Assembly: GCF_900187975.1 (NCBI RefSeq) | Contig: NZ_FZPC01000012.1 | Location: forward strand, 62,001 to 126,000 | Direction: 5' to 3' | Origin: Pseudomonas delhiensis | GTDB lineage: Bacteria > Pseudomonadota > Gammaproteobacteria > Pseudomonadales > Pseudomonadaceae | Length of the DNA stretch: 64,000 bases | Shown here: positions 49,712 to 61,064 of the stretch, one piece after another | Layout of the letters: every line of letters begins with the position of its first letter | Numbering within the stretch: position 1 is the stretch's first letter | The notes under the pieces: generated by a model | Databases searched by the model: none | Seen by the model: the letters and a program-made list of their open reading frames with translations, nothing else | Told to the model about the DNA's origin: nothing | Made by a program: the position numbers and the translations under genes

Positions 49712-49758
49712 AAAAGTGGCACAAACTTCAGGTCTCGGCCCGGGTTTGCGCCACTTTT
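49712..49758 (-). terminator. Attenuating terminator between aotJ and aotQ
   Basis: The stem AAAAGTGGCGCAAAC / GTTTGTGCCACTTTT (one G-U or mismatch) is followed on the minus strand by TTATTGG. It lies 10 bp after the aotJ stop. Partial termination here would keep the binding protein in excess over the membrane parts. Confidence 0.85.
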
Positions 49759-49768
49759 CGGTCAGGGG

Positions 49769-50548
49769 TCAGTTCGAGCCGTAGACGTCGAACTTGAAGT
49801 ACTTGTCCTGGACCTGCTTGTACTTGCCGTTGGCGCGGAGCGCGGCGATGGCGGCGTTGAACTTGCCGGCCAGGGCGCTATCGCCCTTGCGCACGGCGAT
49901 GCCCACGCCTTCGCCGAAGTACTTCTCGTCGGTCAGCTGCGGGCCGACGAAGGCGAAGCCCTTGCCGGCGTCGGTCTTGAGGAAGCCGTCGTCGAGGTTG
50001 ACCGAGTCGGCGACCACCGCGTTCACGCGGCCGGCCACCAGGTCCATGTTGGCTTCCTGCTGGGAGTTGTAGCGCACCACTTCCACGCCGGCCGGGGTCA
50101 GCTCGCCGGAGGCGTAGCGGTCCGCGGTGCTGCCGCGCAGCACGCCGACCTTCTTGCCCTTGAGGTCGGTCAGCGGGTCGTTCAGCGCCGAGCCCTCCTT
50201 CATCACGTAGCGGGCCGGGGTGTTGTAGTACTTGTTGGTGAAGTCCACGGACTTCTTGCGCTCGTCGGTGATGGTCATCGACGAGAGGATGGCGTCGATC
50301 TTGCGCACCTTCAGCGCCGGGATCAGGCCGTCGAACTCCTGCTCGACCCAGGTGCACTTGACCTTCATCTCTTCGCACAGCGCATTGCCGATGTCGACGT
50401 CGAAGCCGGCCAACTGGCCATCGGGGGTCTTGAAGGAGAACGGCGGGTAGGCCGCTTCGATACCGATACGCACGGGCTTGTCGTCGGCGTGGGCCATAGC
50501 GGTGATAGCGGAGAGCGCCAGCGCGCCGAGAAGTGCGAACTTCTTCAT
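49769..50548 (-). CDS. aotJ: AotJ periplasmic arginine/ornithine-binding protein
   Basis: The soluble receptor of the basic amino acid importer. The 259-residue product has a signal peptide ([21 protein letters not shown]) and the family 3 binding-protein fold: [76 protein letters not shown] lies before the ATG at 50548. It is first in aotJQMOP-argR, with an ArgR-like site upstream. Confidence 0.96.
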   Translation of the reverse strand: MKKFALLGALALSAITAMAHADDKPVRIGIEAAYPPFSFKTPDGQLAGFDVDIGNALCEEMKVKCTWVEQEFDGLIPALKVRKIDAILSSMTITDERKKSVDFTNKYYNTPARYVMKEGSALNDPLTDLKGKKVGVLRGSTADRYASGELTPAGVEVVRYNSQQEANMDLVAGRVNAVVADSVNLDDGFLKTDAGKGFAFVGPQLTDEKYFGEGVGIAVRKGDSALAGKFNAAIAALRANGKYKQVQDKYFKFDVYGSN

Positions 50549-50721
50549 CAGTAACTCCTTCGAGGGTAGGACTTCGATTGGCAGGAGAAAGGGGTTGGCC
50601 CAGGCTGCCCGTGCAGAAGTGAAGGTTCTTGTCGTCTGCGCGCATTGCCGTGGCGGGTTTCTCGTGGAAAACCACGCCATCCAGGGTGAGCGGCATTCTA
50701 GCGACAGCCCCTGGGCGGTTA

Positions 50722-50737
50722 TTTCTTCAATGCGACA
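50722..50737 (-). promoter_or_regulatory. Putative ArgR-binding half-site upstream of aotJ
   Basis: The minus strand reads TGTCGC-ATTGAAGA-AA, an exact match to TGTCGC-N8-AA, about 175 bp before the aotJ ATG. A second TGTCGC core lies at 50701-50706 but without the AA. Confidence 0.6.
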
Positions 50738-51008
50738 ACTAATTATAGAAGCGCCGGAGAGCGGGCTTCGACATCTTGACGGGGCGGATTTTAGGTGATC
50801 AAGGCGGGAAGAGTAAAACCAATTTTCATTGCAGGTATCGGGCCAATGAATGGACACCTCAATGAATACGCGGCCTCCAGCCTTGGGGCGGTTTTATGGC
50901 ATTTAGAAAAGGCGCACAGAAAGCGTGCGAAATGTTTCCGGGCGCCTCATTTTGTCGCAGCGGGGCGGGTAGTGTTACCGCATGCCATTCGGCGTCGGGC
51001 GCCAACCT

Positions 51009-51055
51009 GTAGGAGCGGGCCCTGCCCGCGATTCGCGCGCAGGGCGCGCTCCTAC
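51009..51055. repeat. Repeat family A, first of three tandem elements
   Basis: GTAGGAGCGGGCCCTGCCCG to CAGGGCGCGCTCCTAC. The gap from aotJ to the antitoxin gene (50549-51248) holds the aotJ promoter region, then this cluster. Confidence 0.85.
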
Positions 51056-51077
51056 ATGGAATGGTACGGGGGGTGGC

Positions 51078-51140
51078 GTAGGAGCGGATCTCATCCGCGA
51101 ATCGCGCCGGGACGGCCGGCTATCGCGGACAAGGTCCTAC
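51078..51140. repeat. Repeat family A, second of three (longer variant)
   Basis: GTAGGAGCGGATCTCATCCG to ATCGCGGACAAGGTCCTAC, 63 bp. Its inverted relative is at 61065-61128. Confidence 0.8.
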
Positions 51141-51159
51141 AACGGTGCATCCCTGGGAC

Positions 51160-51207
51160 CGCAGGAGCGGACTCTGTCCGCGATTCGCGCGCAAGGCGCG
51201 CTCCTGC
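51160..51207. repeat. Repeat family A, third of three
   Basis: GCAGGAGCGGACTCTGTCCG to CAAGGCGCGCTCCTGC, of the same subtype as 36856-36902. Confidence 0.8.
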
Positions 51208-51248
51208 ACGTAGGATGGGTGGAGCGAAGCGATACCCATCGCCCCGGC

Positions 51249-51566
51249 TCAGGCCAACTCGGTGATCAGCTCCAGGGTTTCCGGGTGCCTGGCCAGCAGG
51301 CGGATCAGCAAGGTGGCCTGATCGTTGGGGCGCGAGCGGTTCTGCTCCCAGTTCTTCAAGGTCGCCGGTGCGGCATGGAGGATGCGGGCGAAGACCGGCT
51401 GGGACATGTTCAGGCGTTCGCGCAAGGCTGCTATCTCCTCCCCGGTGGCAGGCAGCAGCGGCGCCGATTCGACCTTGTGGGTTCGCAGGGTGATCTTGCC
51501 CTGCCGCTCCGCCGCCAGATCGTCGAAGCCCTCCAGCAACTCGGCAAAGATGTCACGCTTGCTCAT
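51249..51566 (-). CDS. Xre/HigA-type antitoxin
   Basis: The probable antitoxin and autorepressor of the pair with the upstream toxin gene. The 105-residue product carries a helix-turn-helix in its second half: EIAALRERLNMSQPVFARIL, then HAAPATLKNWEQNRSRPNDQ, a Cro/C1-type motif seen in HigA2/NadS proteins. The N-terminal part (AELLEGFDDLAAERQGKITL) probably covers the toxin. The ATG overlaps the toxin stop by four bases (ATGA). Toxin-first order is that of higBA modules. An exact family cannot be fixed by reading. Confidence 0.85.
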   Translation of the reverse strand: MSKRDIFAELLEGFDDLAAERQGKITLRTHKVESAPLLPATGEEIAALRERLNMSQPVFARILHAAPATLKNWEQNRSRPNDQATLLIRLLARHPETLELITELA

Positions 51567-51907
51567 CGCACCATTCCTCTCAATCTCAATTCCACCTGCA
51601 GCAGCACAGCCAACTGGTTTCTCTGCCGCTCGTTCAGATCATCCTGCTCATCCTTGTCGTACATGAACAACCAGAACTGGGCACCACCCAGCCAGCAGTA
51701 ATAGATCACTCGCAACCCTCCCCGTCTTCCCTTGCCACGCCTGGGATCACCGAAACGGACCTTGCGCAGGCCGCCGGTACCGGCGATCACATCGCCGGCG
51801 TCAGGCCGTGCCAGCAGAAGCTGCTGGAACAACCGAAACGCCTCGTCATCCAGGCAATGACGGCGATTACGCTCGAACGGGGATAGCTCAACGAATGTGG
51901 CCTTCAT
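51563..51907 (-). CDS. RelE/HigB-like toxin
   Basis: A probable ribosome-dependent mRNA interferase of a type II module. The 114-residue product begins MKATFVELSPFERNRRHCLD and has RLFQQLLLARPDAGDVIAGTGGLRKVRFGD, then RRGKGRRGGLRVIYYCWLGG and FWLFMYDKDEQDDLNERQRN. That is the HigB2/RelE pattern with the central basic GxRKxR and GRRGGLRVIYY strands and the C-terminal YDKDEQDDL. The ATG at 51907 has no ribosome-binding site, and a perfect TATAAT (51908-51913, minus strand) directly abuts it, so the true start could be leaderless or differ. Confidence 0.85.
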   Translation of the reverse strand: MKATFVELSPFERNRRHCLDDEAFRLFQQLLLARPDAGDVIAGTGGLRKVRFGDPRRGKGRRGGLRVIYYCWLGGAQFWLFMYDKDEQDDLNERQRNQLAVLLQVELRLRGMVR

Positions 51908-51946
51908 ATTATATGCGCTATTAACGTATATTTTTGAAGCCACAGA
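51908..51946 (-). promoter_or_regulatory. AT-rich promoter/operator of the toxin-antitoxin pair
   Basis: The imperfect dyad ATATGCG-N7-CGTATAT (51911-51931) overlaps TATAAT and a second -10-like TATACG. Such a dyad over the promoter is the usual place for autorepression by the antitoxin. Confidence 0.55.
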
Positions 51947-52015
51947 CTGCATGGCTACAACCATGCGGGTCGATCGACCGAATAAGAAAGCCCTGTAGGA
52001 AATCAGCTCAGCGCA

Positions 52016-52047
52016 CAAAGAAAAACGCCCCGGCAAGCCGGGGCGTC
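52016..52047 (-). terminator. Rho-independent terminator of acsA
   Basis: ACGCCCCGGC-AA-GCCGGGGCGT; on the minus strand the stem is followed by TTTTTCTTTG. It lies 20 bp after the acsA stop. Confidence 0.93.
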
Positions 52048-52065
52048 TTTCGTTTCAGCGGCGGA

Positions 52066-54021
<1,956 letters not shown>

Positions 54022-54130
54022 GACGCGTTACCTCGGTTCGGAGTGTTGTTCTTGTTGGGACCAAGTTGTAACGGCCGGGGTGCGCAGGAACCATACGACC
54101 ATGGTCTTACCAATCCTTAGTCGTAGTGAT

Positions 54131-54159
54131 AGGCCCCATCAGCCCGGCTGACGGGGCCT
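54131..54159. terminator. Hairpin downstream of dctM
   Basis: AGGCCCC-A-TCAGCC-C-GGCTGA-C-GGGGCCT, two stacked perfect stems separated by single mismatches. There is little T tract, so termination efficiency is uncertain. Confidence 0.6.
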
Positions 54160-54170
54160 GCGGCAATGCG

Positions 54171-55451
54171 TCACATGCCCAGCGCGTGCGGCAGCACGAG
54201 GGAAATCCAGGGCACGTAGGTGATCAGGATCAGGAACAGCAGCAGGATCGTCAACCACGGCAGCGCCGCGCGGATCACCCCGGTCAGCGGCATGCCGGTC
54301 ACCGCCGAGGTGACGAACAGGTTGAGGCCGACCGGCGGAGTGATCAGGCCGATCTCCATGTTCACCACCATGATGATGCCCAGGTGGATCGGGTCGATGC
54401 CCAGCTGCATGGCGATCGGGAACAGGATCGGCGCCAGGATCAGGATGATCGCCGAGGGCTCCATGAAGGCCCCGGCCACCAGAAGCACCAGGTTCACCAC
54501 CAGCAGGAACTGCCAGGGGCTGAAGCCCTGGTCCATGACCCAGGCGGTGATCTGCTGGGGAATCTGCTCGGTGGTCAGCACGTGGGCGAAGAGCATGGCG
54601 TTGGCGATGATGAACATCAGCATGATCGACAGCTTGCCCGACTCCAGCAGCACGCGCGGCACTTCGCGGATGCGCAGGTCCCTGTACACGAAGATCGCCA
54701 CGAAGCCGGCATAGACCGCCGCCACGGCTGCCGCCTCGGTCGGGGTGAACATTCCGGTGTAGATGCCGCCGAGGATGATCACGATCAGCAACAGGCCCCA
54801 GGCTGCTTCGCGGGCCGAGCGCAGCCAGTCGCCCAGGCTCGCCCGCGGCAGCGCCGGCAGCTTCCGGTGGCGCGCCACCAGGTAGATCGCCACCATCAGC
54901 ACCACGCCCAGCAGTATCCCGGGGATCACGCCGGCCATGAACAGTTTGCCCACCGACTGCTCCGTGGCGGCGGCGTACACCACCATGACGATCGAGGGCG
55001 GGATGAGGATGCCCAGGGTGCCGGCGTTGCAGATGATGCCGGCACCGAACGCCTGCGGGTAGCCGGAACGGACCATGCCGGCGATGGCGATGGAGCCGAC
55101 CGCGGCCACGGTGGCGGGGCTCGAGCCGGACAGCGCGGCGAACAGCATGCACGCCAGCACCGCGCCGATGGCCAGGCCGCCACGGATGTGGCCGACGCAG
55201 GCATTGGCGAAGTCGATCAGCCGCCGGGCCACGCCGCCGGTGGTCATGAAGGCGCCGGAGAGCAGGAAGAACGGGATCGCCAGCAAGGTGTAGTGCTCGC
55301 TGGTCTCGAACAGCTTGATCGCCAGCGAGCGCACCGAGTCGGGGCTGAACAGCATGATGGTGATCGAGCCGGCCAGGCCGAGCGAAGCGGCGATCGGCAC
55401 GCCGATGAACATCAGCACGAAGAGCAGGAGGAACAGGAACAGAACGGTCAT
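54171..55451 (-). CDS. dctM: TRAP transporter large permease (DctM)
   Basis: The DctM subunit is the 12-helix, sodium-coupled channel of a tripartite importer for C4-dicarboxylates or related organic acids. The 426-residue product starts MTVLFLFLLLFVLMFIGVPI and has SGSSPATVAAVGSIAIAGM, GTLGILIPPSIVMVVYAAAT, GMFTPTEAAAVAAVYAG and GLITPPVGLNLFVTSAVTGM, all family landmarks. The ATG overlaps the dctQ stop by four bases. It is a likely paralogue of the better-known dctPQM of pseudomonads. Confidence 0.93.
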   Translation of the reverse strand: MTVLFLFLLLFVLMFIGVPIAASLGLAGSITIMLFSPDSVRSLAIKLFETSEHYTLLAIPFFLLSGAFMTTGGVARRLIDFANACVGHIRGGLAIGAVLACMLFAALSGSSPATVAAVGSIAIAGMVRSGYPQAFGAGIICNAGTLGILIPPSIVMVVYAAATEQSVGKLFMAGVIPGILLGVVLMVAIYLVARHRKLPALPRASLGDWLRSAREAAWGLLLIVIILGGIYTGMFTPTEAAAVAAVYAGFVAIFVYRDLRIREVPRVLLESGKLSIMLMFIIANAMLFAHVLTTEQIPQQITAWVMDQGFSPWQFLLVVNLVLLVAGAFMEPSAIILILAPILFPIAMQLGIDPIHLGIIMVVNMEIGLITPPVGLNLFVTSAVTGMPLTGVIRAALPWLTILLLFLILITYVPWISLVLPHALGM

Positions 55452-56080
55452 TGGCTGCGGCCCTCGTCTTCCTTGACCTTCAGTGCGTCGGCGGCTTCGT
55501 CGGCGAGCCCCAGGCCGGTCTGCTGGCCGCGCAGGATGCGCACGAGGATCTCGAGGAAGCGGATGAACACCAGGGCGTAGCCCAGCGGCACGATCAACGC
55601 TATGTGCCATTGGCGGATGCCATAGTGGCCCAGGTCCTCGGCGCCGATGCCGGCGATGAACAGGGTGCGCACCCAGTCGAAGCTGCCGACGGCGATCAGC
55701 CCGGCATACCCCAGGCAGCACAGGCAGGCGACCAGGCCGATGAGGCGTTGCAGCGGGCGCGGCGCGAGCCGGACCAGGGCGTCGACGCCGATGTGGCCGG
55801 CGGTGCGCACGCCATAGGCCAGGCCGAAGAAGATCAGCCAGGCGAACAGCGCCTTGGTCAGGGCGACGCTCCAGGTCATGGACTGGGCCAGGCCGATGAT
55901 GAAGTCGCCGATGGCGAACAGCGCCTCGCTGCCGGCCTCCCAGCGGTCGGCCAGGCCGTAGAACGGGGTGTAGAGGTTGTTGAGGATCACGTAGACGAAG
56001 GTGACCAGGGTCATGGCCGCCAGCAGGAAGGCGATGAAGCCCTCCTCGAAGTGATCCCAGGCGCGCCGAAGGGCCGTCAT
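55448..56080 (-). CDS. dctQ: TRAP transporter small permease (DctQ)
   Basis: The four-helix DctQ subunit holds the binding protein to DctM. The 210-residue protein has hydrophobic helices including FIAFLLAAMTLVTFVYVILN and WSVALTKALFAWLIFFGLAY, followed by GVRTAGHIGVDALVRLAP, the DctQ motif. The long C-terminal tail (about 40 residues) is charged. It lies between dctP (82 bp) and dctM (4-bp overlap). Confidence 0.92.
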   Translation of the reverse strand: MTALRRAWDHFEEGFIAFLLAAMTLVTFVYVILNNLYTPFYGLADRWEAGSEALFAIGDFIIGLAQSMTWSVALTKALFAWLIFFGLAYGVRTAGHIGVDALVRLAPRPLQRLIGLVACLCCLGYAGLIAVGSFDWVRTLFIAGIGAEDLGHYGIRQWHIALIVPLGYALVFIRFLEILVRILRGQQTGLGLADEAADALKVKEDEGRSQ

Positions 56081-56162
56081 GGAAGTCTCCGTAGGCTGTG
56101 GTGGTGGGCTCGTGCGGGTGCTGCGGGCGCGGGCGGCGAACGCTGCCCGGCCCGCGCGTGGC

Positions 56163-57253
<1,091 letters not shown>

Positions 57254-57384
57254 TTTTCCCAAGGCAGCATTCGGCAAATCAGAATGCGGCTACGAAAAAA
57301 TCCTACAACCAGCGGTGGAGAAGGCATTGGATGAAGGCACGCCGCCCGCCCTGCCGGGCGGCGCGGCTCAGGCGAGCTGGCGCC

Positions 57385-58332
57385 TCAGTTCGGCAGACGC
57401 GCGCTGTGCGCGAGCATCAGTTGCTCGTCCTCGGCTAGCATGCCGGGGATGCAGTCGCGGAGGAATTCGACCCAGGTGCGGATCTTCGCGTCGAGGAACT
57501 GCCGCGACGGGTAGAGCGCGTAGATGTTCAGGTGGAACAGGCTGTAGCCGGGCATCACCCGCACCAGGCTGCCGTTGCGCAGGCCCTCCACCGCCGAGTA
57601 CACCGGCAGCGCGCCAATGCCCATGCCGGCCACCACCGCCTCGGTCAGGGCGTCGGCGGTGTTGACCTGGAAGTGGGTGTGGTCGATGTGCGCCAGCTCC
57701 TCGCCGTCCGGGCCGTGGAACAGCCACTTGTCCAGCGACATCACGCTGTTCACCAGGCGCAGGCAGCGGTGCCCGGCCAGCCCCGCGGGCACCTTCGGCG
57801 AACCGTGGCGGGCCACGTAGGCGGGCGCCGCGCAGAGCACGCTGTGGGTCTGCCCCAGGCGCTTGGAGACGAAGCCGGAGTCGGGCAGCTCGGGGGCGAT
57901 CACCACCGAGATGTCGTAGCCCTCGTCGAGGATGTCGGTGGTGCGGTTGGCCAGGGTCAGGTCGAAGCTGACTTCCGAGTACATCTCGCAGTACTGGGAG
58001 ATCGCCTTGATCAGGTAGTGCTGGCCGATGCCGGTCATGGCATGCACCTTGAGCTTGCCGGCCGGGCGCGAATGGGCGTCGCTGGCCTCGGCCTCGGCTT
58101 CCTCGATGTAGCCGAGGATCTGCTGGCAGCGCAGCAGGTAGCGCTGGCCGGCCTCGGTGAGGGCGATGCGGCGGGTGGTGCGGTGCAGCAGGCGGGTGCG
58201 CAGGTGGGCTTCGAGCTTGGCCACGGTGCGCGAGACGTAGGCCGTGGTGAGGTCCATGCGCTGGGCGGCGGCGGTGAAGCTGCCGGTCTCGGCGACACAG
58301 ACGAAGGCACGCATGTTGTGCAGCAGGTCCAT
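57385..58332 (-). CDS. LysR-family transcriptional regulator (divergent to FUSC gene)
   Basis: The likely regulator of the divergent efflux gene. The 315-residue product has a winged helix-turn-helix (MRAFVCVAETGSFTAAAQRM, LTTAYVSRTVAKLEAHLRTR) and an effector domain (KVHAMTGIGQHYLIKAISQY; DISVVIAPELPDSGFVSKRL). It is close to the CrgA/AaeR-like group. The second of two adjacent ATGs (58332) is chosen for its spacing to AGGAG. A 12-bp-arm dyad lies between it and the FUSC gene. It could alternatively control dctPQM, which lies downstream of it on the same strand. Confidence 0.9.
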   Translation of the reverse strand: MDLLHNMRAFVCVAETGSFTAAAQRMDLTTAYVSRTVAKLEAHLRTRLLHRTTRRIALTEAGQRYLLRCQQILGYIEEAEAEASDAHSRPAGKLKVHAMTGIGQHYLIKAISQYCEMYSEVSFDLTLANRTTDILDEGYDISVVIAPELPDSGFVSKRLGQTHSVLCAAPAYVARHGSPKVPAGLAGHRCLRLVNSVMSLDKWLFHGPDGEELAHIDHTHFQVNTADALTEAVVAGMGIGALPVYSAVEGLRNGSLVRVMPGYSLFHLNIYALYPSRQFLDAKIRTWVEFLRDCIPGMLAEDEQLMLAHSARLPN

Positions 58333-58440
58333 CATTTCTCCTGAGAGCCTGTCCGCGAGCCGTGCCGGGCGATGCCGGCCATAGCAAAGTCTTGTTACAG
58401 ATTCGCGACAGGCGGCGAATTGTCGCATAACTGCCACCGG

Positions 58441-58473
58441 CGAATTATTGTTTTTTCAGGCAACAATAATTCG
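58441..58473. promoter_or_regulatory. Probable LysR operator (12-bp perfect inverted repeat)
   Basis: CGAATTATTGTT, nine bases, AACAATAATTCG. The inner part contains the LysR-type T-N11-A arrangement within interrupted dyad symmetry. It lies 109 bp from the regulator start and 182 bp from the FUSC start. It is strikingly AT-rich for the region. Confidence 0.65.
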
Positions 58474-58655
58474 CCCAACTGTCAGCTTATCCTGCCCCCG
58501 GCGGTTTTCTAGAATCGCCTCCCCACCGCGGCCCCTCCGCAGTTCCCAGGATTCACAGCTGTGTTCCGCCATACGCGCCAGGCTCGTTCCGCCCCCGCTC
58601 CGTCACCCCGTCCGCAGCCCCGCGGCCGCACCGCCACCGACTCCCCCCTGCCCCG

Positions 58656-60824
58656 ATGAACAGCCTCACCCGCATCGGCGCGCGCCTGCCCGGCACCGAC
58701 GCGCTGCGCCAGGCGGCGTCCGCCTGGGCCCATAGCGACGGCGTCACCTGGGTGTTCATCGGCAAGACCCTGCTCACCGCCTTCCTCGCCCTGTGGCTGG
58801 CCTACCGCCTGGAACTGCCGCAGCCCAACACCGTGCTGGTCAGCGCCTTCATCGTGCTGCAGCCGCAGAGCGGGAAGGTCCTGGCCAAGAGCTTCTACCG
58901 CATCCTCGGCACCCTGGCCGGGCTCACGGTGATGGTCACCTTCATCGCCCTGTTCGCCCAGGAGCGGGTGCTGTTTTTGCTCTGCGTGTCGATCTGGGTC
59001 GGCCTGTGCACCGCCGGCGCCGCGCGCTACCGCGACTTCCGCGCCTATGCCTGCCTGCTGGCCGGCTACACCGCGGTGATGATCGGCATTCCCGCCACCC
59101 TGCACCCCGAGGGCGCCTTCATGGCGGCGCTGTGGCGGGTGCTGGAGATCACCCTGGGCATCTTCTGCACCGGCCTGGTCAGCGCCCTGGTGCTGCCGCA
59201 GACCAGCAGCGCGGCGCTGCGAAACGCCCTGGACACACGCTTCGGCGACTTCGCCGGGCTGGCCGCCGCGGGCCTCGAGGGCACCCTCGACCACGCCCGC
59301 TTCGAGCAGGCCGCCGCGCGCATCGCCGCCGAGGCCGTGGGCCTGGAGAACCTGCGCAACGTCACCGCCTTCGAAGACCCGCACATGCGCCTGCGCAGCG
59401 GCCGCCTGGCGCGCCTGAACAGCGAGTTCATGCAGCTGGCCACGCGCTTCCACGCCCTGCAGCGCCTGCTCGACCGCCTGCGCGAACGCCAGGCCGGCGC
59501 CGTGCTGGAAGTGCTGATGCCGTGCCTGGTCGAGGTCGGCGGCCTGCTCGCCGGCTGGCATGGCCGGCCGCTGCGCGACGCCGACGCGGCCTTCCTCGCC
59601 GCGCAGCTGGAGCACTGCCGCCAGCAGCTGATGCCGCAGATCCGCGAGGCCCGCGCCAGGCTCGCCCACGCCTGCCCGCGGGAGGCCGACCAGCTGGATT
59701 TCGAGACCGCCGCCGAGCTGCTGTTCCGCTTCGCCGGCGACCTCCACGACTACGCCCAGACCCACGCCTCCCTGGCCGCCCACAGGCACGCCCGCGAGCA
59801 GTGGAAGGAGCGCTTCACGCCCAAGGCCAACGCCGTGGCCGCGGCGGTCGCCGGGCTGCGCTGCGCGCTGCTGGTGATCGTCGGCGGGGTGTTCTGGATC
59901 GAGACCTCGTGGGTCAGCGGCGCCACCTTCACCCTCACCTCGGTGCTGATCGCCGCGCTGTCCTCGGCCTCGCCCAACCCCAAGCGCCTGTCGCTGCAGC
60001 TGACCCTCGGCACCCTGCTGGGCGCCACCCTGGGCTTCGTCCTCACCTTCCGCGTGCTGCCGCACCTGGATGGCTTCCCGCTGCTGTGCATGGTGCTGGC
60101 GCCGGTGTTCGCCCTCGGCGCCTTCCTCATCACCCGACCGCAGTGGAGCGGCTACGGCGTGGGCCTGCTGGTGTGGTTCTGCATCGCCTCGCTGCCGGCC
60201 AACCTGGCGCGCTACGACGCCTACACCTTCATCAACGAGTACCTGGCCATGCTGCTGTCCATGGGCATGGCGGTGGTGGCGGCCATGGTGATACTGCCGC
60301 CGAACCGCCCCTGGCTGTGGGAGCGCCTGGAAGCCGAGCTGCGCATGCGCGTGGTGCACACCATCAGCGACCCGCTGAAGGGCCTGTCGGCCGGCTTCGA
60401 GAGCGGCACCCGCGACCTGCTCAACCAGGCCTACGGCCTGGCCAGCGGCCGCCCCGACGTGCAGCGCCGGCTGCTGCGCTGGATGTTCCAGGTGCAGGAG
60501 GTGGGCCTGGCGATCATCGAGCTGCGCCGCGAGCAGGCGCTGCTGCCCGACGAGCCCTGGTACGCCGGGCACATGCCCTGGCGCCGCGCCATCCGCGCCA
60601 TGGGCCGGGCGCTGATCCGCCTGTTCATCCAGCCCAGCGAGCACAACCGCCTGCGCGCCCTGGCGGCGGTGGAACACGCCATCCACAGCACCCGCACCAC
60701 CCAGGAACCGCGCCCGCCGCACTTCGGCACCTCGCCATTGCGGCGCATGTGCAGCTACCTGCACTTCATCCGCACCTCGCTGCTCGACCCCAGCTCGCCG
60801 CTGCGCGAGACGTCGCGGGGTTGA
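58656..60824 (+). CDS. FUSC-family (AaeB-like) efflux protein
   Basis: A probable inner-membrane exporter of aromatic acids or similar compounds. In the 722-residue protein, two groups of about five to six helices (residues about 30-170 and 400-530) are each followed by a large soluble region, the duplicated AaeB/YccS/FusC plan. PNTVLVSAFIVLQPQSGKVL and ASPNPKRLSLQLTLGTLLGA are the equivalent loops. AaeB-type pumps usually sit with a DUF1656 protein and a membrane-fusion protein, but neither gene follows here. The only visible partner is the divergent LysR regulator. Confidence 0.88.
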   Translation: MNSLTRIGARLPGTDALRQAASAWAHSDGVTWVFIGKTLLTAFLALWLAYRLELPQPNTVLVSAFIVLQPQSGKVLAKSFYRILGTLAGLTVMVTFIALFAQERVLFLLCVSIWVGLCTAGAARYRDFRAYACLLAGYTAVMIGIPATLHPEGAFMAALWRVLEITLGIFCTGLVSALVLPQTSSAALRNALDTRFGDFAGLAAAGLEGTLDHARFEQAAARIAAEAVGLENLRNVTAFEDPHMRLRSGRLARLNSEFMQLATRFHALQRLLDRLRERQAGAVLEVLMPCLVEVGGLLAGWHGRPLRDADAAFLAAQLEHCRQQLMPQIREARARLAHACPREADQLDFETAAELLFRFAGDLHDYAQTHASLAAHRHAREQWKERFTPKANAVAAAVAGLRCALLVIVGGVFWIETSWVSGATFTLTSVLIAALSSASPNPKRLSLQLTLGTLLGATLGFVLTFRVLPHLDGFPLLCMVLAPVFALGAFLITRPQWSGYGVGLLVWFCIASLPANLARYDAYTFINEYLAMLLSMGMAVVAAMVILPPNRPWLWERLEAELRMRVVHTISDPLKGLSAGFESGTRDLLNQAYGLASGRPDVQRRLLRWMFQVQEVGLAIIELRREQALLPDEPWYAGHMPWRRAIRAMGRALIRLFIQPSEHNRLRALAAVEHAIHSTRTTQEPRPPHFGTSPLRRMCSYLHFIRTSLLDPSSPLRETSRG

Positions 60825-60849
60825 GGAAGCCGCGCGCCGTGCCCCACCT

Positions 60850-60897
60850 GCAGGAGCGCGCCCTGCGCGCGATATCGCGGGCAGGGCCCGCTCCTAC
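60850..60897. repeat. Repeat family A
   Basis: GCAGGAGCGCGCCCTGCGCG to GGGCCCGCTCCTAC, with ATATCGCGGGCAGG in the centre. The 610-bp stretch 60825-61438 otherwise carries B and A elements in inverse orientation and no gene before 61439. Confidence 0.82.
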
Positions 60898-60982
60898 AGG
60901 TTGCCGGAAGGCGTGGCATTTCCCTGGAGCGGACTTTGTCCGCGATTGGATTCACCCGCCACGCCGGACACACCGATGCCAC

Positions 60983-61022
60983 GGCCAACGGCGGATAACC
61001 GCGAACGGCTATTCGCCCTACG
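60983..61022. repeat. Repeat family B, inverted partial copy
   Basis: GGCCAACGGCGGATAACCGC then GAACGGCTATTCGCCCTACG, the reverse complement of the left half of the B element with one change. Confidence 0.82.
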
Positions 61023-61064
61023 GTCGATTGCCTCCGCCACGCGGAATCATCCGGTGGCACGGTC

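Noticed and set aside
58509-60764. A 751-codon minus-strand frame opposite the FUSC gene
   Set aside because: Gly/Gln/Arg/Ala-biased antisense translation without motifs; the plus-strand membrane protein is coherent over its whole length.
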